Below are positions 56,262-64,000 of a stretch of DNA of 64,000 nucleotides, in pieces; position 1 is the first letter of the stretch; each line of letters starts with the position of its first letter. Source of the DNA: Agrocybe praecox (Eukaryota > Basidiomycota > Agaricomycetes > Agaricales > Agrocybaceae); the NCBI GenBank assembly GCA_964017145.1, contig OZ024840.1, positions 372,001-436,000 of the forward strand, read 5' to 3'. Both the position numbers and the translations under genes were made by a program. The notes under the pieces were generated by a model that was given only the letters and a program-made list of their open reading frames with translations, did not search any database and had not been told where the DNA came from.

Positions 56262-58380
56262 CTACACCCTATGTGTTCCCTTCAGCTTCGCCATATAACA
56301 TCTCGAAATAAAGAAGCAAACTCCACAAGCAACCATATTAACCTTTTGTTACATGAGCATTCTGCTCGGCATAACAAGCGAGAAAATTTACTCACCGCAG
56401 CAAAAACGACTGTCCTCGTCCATAGATAATGGTTGGTCAGTAATGCCCCAGCTATTGGACTCGCTTTAATCGAACATTAATTGGTGTCGTATCTAGCGCA
56501 GAGATTCAAACGCACCAAAGAGGCCAAAGAATCCGCCCACCCCGAAAAACATTCCCATCCTTGTCCCGACTTCATTCGGATGTTTCGAGGTATTAGCTGA
56601 AGTACTGAGGTCAGATGATACATTTTTTTTAAAAAAATCATAACTCAACGTACCCAGCATGGCAGTGGTCGTCGAGACACTCGCTCCTGAGAAGATACCA
56701 AAGAATATTGAGAATAAGATCGTCCCAGTAAGATCCTTCATGAGAATCATGAAGAACACAACCACGCCTGTGCCGGTCGTGAAGAATGTCCCTAGATTGA
56801 ACACCCCAAGTCTGGGCGCTAGAGAGGTTGGTATCGTTCGCCCAAAGAAGCTTGCTGCATTAACAATGGACACCTATTTATGAGTCAACATACCAGGCCA
56901 CAGCAGTAAATAAAAAATGTGAGCTTACACTGTAAAATGCCAAATTTGGATCCACCCCATGCAGGATTGCGTCGAGCTGAAGATAAAATCCAGCGAAGAA
57001 CAACCCAGTAAAGCAAAACACTGCCCTATAAAGAAAAAATCAGGGGAATTGTAGGTAAATCAATGAAATGAAAACGTCAATACCCCAAGAGGAAGAAAAA
57101 ATAGGCCGGTTCCTTCACCCACTGTAAGATCGGGAACGAGTCCTGTCTCGGAGGGAGCCTCGGAACAATGAAGAAACAGGCTATCACCAGCAGCGTCACA
57201 TTCATGGCAGCGCTGATCCTAACCGCATTATGGAATCCAAGGTGACTGTTGATTAGTTTATTAAGCATGATGGGGTGAATGATAGCACCTGAGCTCATAT
57301 CTTCAGAAAAAAAGAATGCACATCGGTAAGTGGAGATACTCGCCTATGGCAGAGCCAGCTGCGACGATTCCAACTGCAAATGATCGTTTGAGCCTGAAAT
57401 AGTGACCAATGATCGCAAAGCCTGGATACAAAGTATCTGGTAAGCTGCGCTGTTCGGGAGAAGACTCTGACGTGCGACTCACTGAGGGTATATGTCAAGC
57501 CAGATGCGATTCCGAGCCCCACGCCGTTTGTTAGGAAAACCTGCAATGGAGGGTAAGATAGACCGTTCGATTGACTCGTAAAGCAACTGTACTTGGTAAT
57601 ACGAGTTTTGATGAGAAAGAGACAGCATAAACACTAGACATCGGAACGATGAGCAACTTGAACACGACTTTGAAGATGCCAAGAATACTTGCGTGAGATC
57701 GCGTATATAAACGTTGAAGACCACATCAGATGCCGGCTACCCCAGTTACAAACCAAAATCAGTATCATTGAATCGACTCCATTCCTAATGAAATGCACGC
57801 CACTTACATGTATCCTCTATCGACTAATCTTCCCGTAACAGCACCCAACGAGAAGTTCAAGCATATTTGGATACCTCCAATCCATCTGTTGAGAAGAAAA
57901 AAACACGCAATGATATCATAAAAGACATTATGCCAGGGTCTGAAGCCACTCACCCAATGTCGCTGGGAGTAAAATCGGACAGATAAACTCGGACATAGTA
58001 GTCTTGATATACACCATATGCGTTGATGTATCTGTTCGCCGGGATAGTAAGAATGCGACATCATCGCGGGAGGTCAGTAGCGACATACCCGAAGTTCGTG
58101 AATTGTATCATGAACCTAGTGAGCGCCCTGATCAACGAGGGTCCCAGTTCCAGCGGCAGCTACACCAAAAGGCTCACCCAGCAGCTATGACCGCCCAAGC
58201 ACGTAAACCACCATCTGGAAAGGTCATTTCAACGGGCCTCGCTTCTTCTTCTTGCTTCTCTTCTGTGACCACGACCCCATCGCGCTTCTCCTCCTCCAAG
58301 GAGTCTTTTTCAGGGGCGTTGTTGTTTAAAACGGTCTCCTTCTCCGTGGTCATTGTGTTGGTTGCTGAATTTTCGCCCAT
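56262..58380 (-). CDS. MFS monocarboxylate-transporter-like permease
   Basis: A multi-exon minus-strand gene. It starts at ATG 58380 (MGENSATNTMTTEKETVL) with an acidic cytosolic N-terminus, then the family signature FPDGGLRAWAVIAAG leading into helix 1. Other blocks are YQDYYVRVYLSDFTPSDIGW, SLGAVTGRLVDRGYM, GAIIHPIMLNKLINSHLGF, MNVTLLVIACFFIVPRLPPR, SIVNAASFFGRTIPTSLAPR, VVVFFMILMKDLTG and GTRMGMFFGVGGFFGLFG. The apparent stop at 56493 is avoided by a GTGCGT donor: two more exons encode ASPIAGALLTNHYLW and VNMVACGVCFFISRCYMAKL, ending at 56262, which completes the twelve helices. Fungal members of this family (MCT/Mch-like) move monocarboxylates or other small solutes across the plasma or vacuolar membrane; substrate unknown. 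Confidence 0.88.
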
Positions 58381-59533
58381 ATTCAATGGGGAGGGCGAAC
58401 TGTTCTGGAGCCAGTAACAGGTAATAAGAGAGTTCCGAAAAACACCTTCATCTTTTTTCAGCGCCTCGTTTTTAACAGTACCCGGGATGTAAGAAAAGAG
58501 AAACCCGGCGTTCACAGGATATGTAAGATTGCCCCGAGGCTCTGGCAACGAGCCTCCCCTTAATGGCCTTGAATCAAAATCAAGTCATGTTGTTAGGCAC
58601 CGGCTCCATGATAGAGACGTACATAGAAGAAGAATCATAATAAACGTCCACCAGTCACTAGTCAACAGTGGGAATGAACGAAGGCGATTGTCATTAGTCA
58701 GAATTCATCCTTTGTACCTGCGGAAGTTGGAAAGTGCTAGTCAAGAGGCTGCAATAAGAAGCAAGTGTTCTGTACACCTCGGTACCTGAGCCTCGACGGT
58801 TACTATTAGAGATAATCTGTCGCGTAAAAAAAAAGTTTACCCTTGGTTTACCCCCCGATTTCTGAACGTCAGAAAATCTGGTCAAAAACAAATCAGAAAA
58901 TTCAAAGAAAGCCCTTCGACAAGTCAGGTTACTTAAGTCGAGCGGCACGTGACAGTCGCGTTGATTGAAGCGCGTCTTGAACGCGTCGCATGCCATTTGA
59001 GTCTTTCAATACAAAGATTTTCTTGAGAATCGCAATAAATCATGATAGTTTTACTATGAAGAAAAGATAAAAACATAAACCTTCAATACAACATGAGTCT
59101 TTTCCCCGCCGCAACTGCTTGCATATTTCAGTGCATCATCATCTGTCTCGCGACTTGTTCGCATTTGCCTCATTGACGCATAATGCAGCGGGGGTGTGAA
59201 GAAAGCTCACCGCCTTCGATGGATAGTTCCATTGCCGACGTCACATTAGATCCCCGTGGTATTTTTTATGAGCTCATCGAGGAACTCTATTGATTGCTGT
59301 TTAGAAAGAGAGATAAAGAAAATTATGAACGGGACGTCGTCTGTGAGAAACTATGTACTGATCCCATATAGATTATATCAAAGTGGTTGGACAGGGACTT
59401 GCGCTGCGAATTATTTACGTCCAACCTCCTGGTTACAATTTCTATCGCGCTCAACTATGACGTGGAGAATCTGGTTGCGCTGCTCATTCTCGGTTCTTTT
59501 AGAAGATCCTGGTATGCATCGAATTCCCTTCCT
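58381..59533. other. Intergenic, no gene seen
   Basis: Contains the promoter of the MFS gene. Frames at 58694-58996 (minus) and 59256-59582 (plus, partly antisense to the next gene) are not supported. Confidence 0.4.
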
Positions 59534-60090
59534 TTATAGCGTCTCTGCATCGTCCAACAAAGATTTGGCGAGGCGGAAGTGACAATCATGCAACACGCTC
59601 TTCGATTGAGGACCTGTTGCTTTTGCTTGGAGTACGCGTTCGAGATCCGTGATAATGTCCTTGTGATGATCTTAAAGACAGTCAGTTGATACGCAAATTC
59701 TGAGTCGTCTAGCCTACTGAGACTGATGGAACACGCTGCTTTATTGGCCCGGATAGTCCTCGTGAAATTTGGACATTCGTCCTCCGAATCCTCGTCGATA
59801 ATTTCTGAATACGTATTAGGGGGGTTCAAGCTCCCGGAGAATGGTTGGTTTGCTTTCGATTTCAACTCATGGGCAAAGTCTTGGACGTGTCAAATTCTGG
59901 CGCTGGTAATGGGCAACCTCAAATGACGATACTTGCCTGGTGCTGGTTCTCCCTCTATGTGCTCAGTGACCAAATATGCAACAGTAGCCGACATGGTGGC
60001 AATACCATGAAAGAACATAAGTATACGAGAAGTTGTGCTTGGAGTTTTGTCATTCTTCGCAGTACAGTCCCGCACTGATGTCATCGACAC
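59534..60090 (-). CDS. Hypothetical three-exon protein
   Basis: Exons 60090-59937, 59879-59718 and 59670-59534 give 150 residues. Exon 1 encodes MSMTSVRDCTAKNDKTPSTT, then SRILMFFHGIATMSATVAYL, a possible membrane helix, and VTEHIEGEPAP. Exon 2 has DFAHELKSKANQPFSGSLNP and an acidic DEDSEDECPNFTRT. Exon 3 is helical, KDIITDLERVLQAKATGPQS, ending AKSLLDDAETL. Intron 1 has a GC donor (CAG/GCAAGT); intron 2 is 47 nt with a good branch site (CAACTGAC). The alternative unspliced frame across 59865-59455 meets no family either. I do not recognise the protein; a mainly helical protein with one possible membrane span is all that can be said. Confidence 0.5.
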
Positions 60091-60383
60091 ATAATCGAAT
60101 TCTATTGAATCCCACTGGACCGCCGGAGGTTTCCACTAGACGTCCATATGGGGCGTGATATTAATTAATGATCTCTGATTTCACACGGTGTACTATATAC
60201 CTTGCGGTACTCATGTCCCTACTCAAATAAATAAAGGTCCAAGGAGAGAGTAAAAAATACCGTTCAACCATGAAGAATAAATAATAAATAATGTATGCAT
60301 TCGTCTATAGATGCGGTCTTTGGCAACGTCGTGAAATAAATAGTCGTCGAAGTAGAAAGAACGTAGAAAAAAATGTGCAACCG

Positions 60384-61784
60384 TTAACTATCCATGGATT
60401 CATCATTATCATTTTTGTCCGCAACAATAATCCGTATCCCCGCATTTTTCAGTCGATCGTAGATTCGAGGAATGTGTGAAGGTGAGGTGTGAACAAATTC
60501 AACGGAAACGTCTTGTAACGGGAGAACGTAACGTGAGCGCGCGCGCGAAGCAACCATTTCTACTAGATGTTCGGCGTCTATATCTTGGCAGAACAATTGG
60601 CTGAGGGCGGGGAAAGCGATATTAGCACCATTCATCGAGACTGAATTTTCCAGTGGTGGCATCAAGGCGCTGAGCATGCTATTTTCCATCTCGGATAGCG
60701 ATAAACTTGATACCGATTTGAAGTGTCGAGAGAAAGAATTCAGGAGATCTTGTGAGGCGAGAACACCATGTAACTCGAGGGATTTTATTTGCCGCAGAGG
60801 GAGGTTATCGCTCGTGGCAAACCATTCGAGAAGGTTCGTCGCATTTTGGGGATCTGAGTATGGATTAACCGCTTTTGATATATCCTCTAGTACCATACCC
60901 TCCAACTTGGGCACAACCAATAAAGACAGAAGGCGGATAGTGTAGGTGATGTCTGCGAATCCTATGGTCAATTTTTGTACCTGTGCGAGATATATCTGCT
61001 TCTTCTCCGAAAGGCCAGAATCTTCGAGTCTCGGTCCACATGCATACAACGAAAGTTCCAACAAAAACGGACACCCGGCAATCAAACTTTCAAATTGCGT
61101 CAATTTTGGCATAACATCGGCGGCCAGATATTTGAGTTCCAACCGAGATAAATTGCGCAGAGAAGAGGTTGCACCCCAATCAACATGCACACCCACAAGG
61201 CTGACATGCCTCAACTTTTCCAGTTTTTCTCCTCCAAAGAACTGGATTGGTTGGCCCAGGGATATCGGTTGGAATGTCTGGCCTGTCGCTGCAAAATATG
61301 CATTACAACGGGATAGCGAAATACGTTCCAAGATTGGAGCTGCCTCGGCTCGCTGAGTCGTATACCATAAGAACGTGAAGATCGGGGCCCATGTATCGGT
61401 TAACAACTCGATCGTCTTCCATCTCGCGATGTGAACGAGAAAAAGACGCATCAAGGGCTCCATTTCTTTCCATCCAAAGCGGTGCGTGTCCTCGTCCCAG
61501 TCCCAAGCTGGATCGCGGAGGTCGAGGGAAATGTTAATTGGGTAAGCACCAGACCGTTTCAGCATCGTTGACGCGTATGAGAAGTGTCCAGGAGTGATTG
61601 GGTATGTTAACGCAATGCGCGACCAGATATTCCCTGAAGCGAAAGCAATTTCTCGCCATCTGACGCATACGTGGGTGATATTTATGAGATGTACCGGGTC
61701 AAAGCTAGGATCGGAGGAGACAAAAGTGAATATCTTGGATATGAGCTCGTGAGGAATCCTGTGTACCGGAGTGGTTGGTGACAT
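60384..61784 (-). CDS. F-box protein
   Basis: An unspliced minus-strand frame; the open frame extends to ATG 61886, but ATG 61784 (MSPTTPVHRIPHELISKIFT) is preferred because it places the F-box at the N-terminus as usual. F-box: IPHELISKIFTFVSSDPSF, ITHVCVRWREIAFASGNIW followed by SRIALTYP. The remaining 400 residues are Leu-rich with irregular repeats (LRHVSLVGVHVDWG, LSRLELKYLAADVMPKL, LLELSLYACGPRLEDSG, IKSLELHGVLASQDLLN). F-box proteins join Skp1-Cul1 ubiquitin ligases and choose substrates; this type is greatly expanded in mushrooms and the target is unknown. The 34-residue upstream extension is very hydrophobic (LLLFFRTFVLLNVLRLLILF) and, if translated, would add a membrane anchor. Confidence 0.82.
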   Translation of the reverse strand: MSPTTPVHRIPHELISKIFTFVSSDPSFDPVHLINITHVCVRWREIAFASGNIWSRIALTYPITPGHFSYASTMLKRSGAYPINISLDLRDPAWDWDEDTHRFGWKEMEPLMRLFLVHIARWKTIELLTDTWAPIFTFLWYTTQRAEAAPILERISLSRCNAYFAATGQTFQPISLGQPIQFFGGEKLEKLRHVSLVGVHVDWGATSSLRNLSRLELKYLAADVMPKLTQFESLIAGCPFLLELSLYACGPRLEDSGLSEKKQIYLAQVQKLTIGFADITYTIRLLSLLVVPKLEGMVLEDISKAVNPYSDPQNATNLLEWFATSDNLPLRQIKSLELHGVLASQDLLNSFSRHFKSVSSLSLSEMENSMLSALMPPLENSVSMNGANIAFPALSQLFCQDIDAEHLVEMVASRARSRYVLPLQDVSVEFVHTSPSHIPRIYDRLKNAGIRIIVADKNDNDESMDS

Positions 61785-61886
61785 TTTGGCTTGTGGGAGA
61801 GGAGGTCGAAAGAGTATCAAGAGGCGTAAAACATTCAAAAGAACGAAGGTTCGAAAAAAGAGTAGAAGTTTGGTGATGACAAACAT

Positions 61887-63552
61887 TCTTCGAAGCTCGA
61901 TGACTTTTTCCCTATTTATGAGAAGAAGTGAGTTTAATTTATTACTCTGACCGTATTACTTACGAGGAATTATGATGGGGCAGAAATTCCTACTCCTGCC
62001 CACAATCAAGTTTGTTGCTTGGAAGTATCATAGAAGAACTTCCTAGAGGACAGGGAAGTCCGATTTTTACTCATCGGGACGGCGTTATATATGTCGACTG
62101 CCGCATGCATGGAGAAGCGTGGAAATGATGACATACGAGAATAATCCACGATATGCCGCATCGGACCAGATCCCAGGAGAATTTTACCGTGGCTAATTTG
62201 CCCATTGTTAACCTTAGGGGGGAAATATAACTAAAAAAGGTTCCTGGTTCTTGTTCCATGAAACTGAGGTATTCCAACGTAAGTGAATTACCCCGCAGTA
62301 GTTTCCCTTGCCGAACACCCCGATAGCAATTAGATCCACTGGCTCAACTTGGCTGAGCCAACGGATGACACTGAGAAGATGTCGATGGTCTTGTTCTCAA
62401 AATGGAAATGTGTGTGTGTGTGTGTGTGGGCGTGTGAGCTACCTCAAGGCTTTGCTTATCACTGATATTATATAGATAAATCCTAATGGTACAAAGCCAA
62501 ATACGAGGGTCAAGCCGTATCATTTATGTGTGAGCATTGATTTACATACCTTGATTAATGGCCACTTCTCGGGTGTATTTTTATACTTCGCGTAGGTATA
62601 GTATGTCGAGCATATGTAGGTAAGCTGATCGTACCGCCGGTTAAGTACAGAGAAATTTACTAGGCAATGATTGAATATCATTGAATAGCATATATCAAGT
62701 TCAAGTCCGACTATTTCCTCGACGAAGCAGCGACAAAATGCTACTAATCAGACAAGCACACAAAAATATAAAGAAGCCTTTATCTTTAGCATACAGCAGC
62801 CAACATGTTCGCTAGAGTACACGTTGGCGAATTTATACACTGACATTCCTTCTTTTGAAAGAAATATCTCACGGTAGTCAAAGTGACCCACTCCATATTT
62901 ATAGTTGGTAACTTTGGCCCAGTGACCAGTCAACTTAGCGCCAGGCTTCCTACATAGGGCGTTACCCCCATGTCTCATCCCTCCGTTAAACTAGCTGGAC
63001 CGTTTCAGGCGCTGATAGCCGAAATCCGTCAAATTTTTTGACATGAACGTGATGAATTACCGAAGCCCGTGACGAACCTTGGAGTCTGTACATCATGGAA
63101 TGATCTTTTCTCTTGCAAGTTGCAACGGGATCATCTGTGTAGAATCATTACCAGGAAATTATTTTGGTGTCCAGAGTAAAAGGATTTGCAAAGAAGATGA
63201 TTGACACAATCAGATCACGGACTCCGGAGCCTACTGTTACTATGTGCTCTCGGCATCTCGGCGAGCGATCGTTAAGCGCCGAAACCCCGGGTACAACGGC
63301 CTTGGCGATGCATTACAATCCATTAAAAGGTCATGATTTTTGATGAGTTTACCACTGGCGAACTGATTGAGTAGGCCGCCCGCCCAATTTCCCGCTGAAT
63401 GCGGATTACCGGGCTATACTACACGATAGAGTATTTTTATTATATACAGATATCCTAGGGGCAGTGTCAGGCACCAATGGCCCGAATTCAGGGCTTCAAC
63501 CACTTGACGAAAGACTGCTCTTCCTTTCGTACTTTCACCTAGCTTCCCATCC
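61887..63552. other. Intergenic with TG microsatellite
   Basis: A (TG)n run lies at about 62410-62428. A pair GGCTCAACTTGGCTGAGCC-like inverted repeat stands at about 62341-62360. No gene is supported. Confidence 0.45.
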
Positions 63553-63968
63553 ATGGTCCAACTCGAGTGCGATATCGCAGCGCAAAACTGCGCTTCGTTG
63601 TTCTCGCGAACGACTAGTCTCATCAAGTTACCGTATGGAGCAGGAAGCTGCGCTAGGGATGCGAGGTTGCCTGGAAATGTAGGGCGTTGTGGTTTTCCAG
63701 GTGCTGCCTGCGTCACTGACGCACAGGGAAACGACAACTGTGCCTATGGAGGTGATAGCACAAGTACGTCGCTACGTTTATGATAAATGGCTGGTACATC
63801 CGCTGACGAAGGTCTTCAGAACCAAACTACAAACCTTTGTGCCAGAAAGGTATATGTGGAGGGTAAGCTTTTTCTTATGGAGTATGAGAAATAATAAGGC
63901 TAATGTACAACACTACTTCTATAGAGGAATTGGTGCAGTCTGCACCAATGGTGATTTCGACTGCAACT
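63553..63968 (+). CDS. Cys-rich protein, partial at window edge
   Basis: Exon text from 63553 to 63763 encodes VQLECDIAAQNCASLF, AGSCARDARLPGNVGRCGFP and GAACVTDAQGNDNCAYGGDS. A GTACGT donor follows, and an acceptor before 63927 (TATAGAG) restores the frame to read IGAVCTNGDFDCN, with another donor at 63969. Nine or more cysteines in about 85 residues with paired spacing suggest a secreted disulfide-rich protein. A signal peptide is not visible, so the true start lies further upstream, and the 3' end is outside the window. No family is recognised with confidence. Confidence 0.4.
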
Positions 63969-64000
63969 GTATGTTTTTTCCAACCCATGAAGCGTAGAAG

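Noticed and set aside
56493..56520. Premature stop truncating the MFS carrier before helices 11-12
   Set aside because: A GTGCGT donor just before it leads to two further exons that encode the missing helices and end at 56262.

Overview
The window is nuclear DNA of a filamentous basidiomycete, most likely an Agaricomycete. Its genes carry many introns of about 50-80 nt. Several families are typical of mushrooms: mycocypin-like protease inhibitors, DUF6533 and DUF6699 proteins, a WSC protein, a Zn(II)2Cys6 regulator next to a multi-exon P450, and an intron-containing tRNA-Met. No species can be named from sequence alone. Exon joins below were read by eye from splice signals, reading-frame continuity and family conservation; none is backed by transcripts.

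Region 1 (1-4.1 kb) is a nest of mobile DNA. A foldback element has two inverted arms, each ending in a degenerate minisatellite. Each arm is interrupted at nearly the same site by an element with matching terminal inverted repeats (TAGACTCGCGACCAG) and a perfect 9-bp target duplication. The first of these (162-2135) carries a RecQ-helicase C-terminal fragment and a second gene fragment; the other (2328-3821) carries a piece of a GH51 arabinofuranosidase. This is the layout of gene-capturing, Pack-MULE-like transposons. A 134-bp relative lies at 24300-24433.

Region 2 (5-15 kb) holds two copies of a 1.3-kb segment, each with a small secreted double-psi-beta-barrel protein, plus a relic of the family at 12.85 kb and a third full copy at 32.9 kb. 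A histidine-phosphatase gene lies at 10.8-12.1 kb. Long pyrimidine-rich non-coding stretches separate these.

Region 3 (15-29 kb) is a cluster of four mycocypin-like inhibitor genes. The first two sit in tandem copies of a 1.7-kb unit. A complete tyrosine-recombinase retrotransposon of Ngaro/PAT layout (gag, RT-RNase H, recombinase, A1-B1A2-B2 split direct repeats) has inserted into the first unit. The second unit preserves the empty site and shows that no target duplication was made.

Region 4 (29-64 kb) is more ordinary: tRNA-Met, a GT31-like glycosyltransferase, the third DPBB protein, a Zn2Cys6 regulator, a P450, two DUF6699 proteins, a WSC protein with a 7-nt microexon, a DUF6533 membrane protein, a frameshifted Cys-rich secreted protein gene, acetyl-CoA hydrolase (ACH1), a monocarboxylate-transporter-like MFS carrier, an unknown three-exon gene, an F-box protein and a partial Cys-rich protein at the right edge. 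ACH1 and the carrier are neighbours on the same strand and could both serve acetate or short-acid metabolism; that link is inference.
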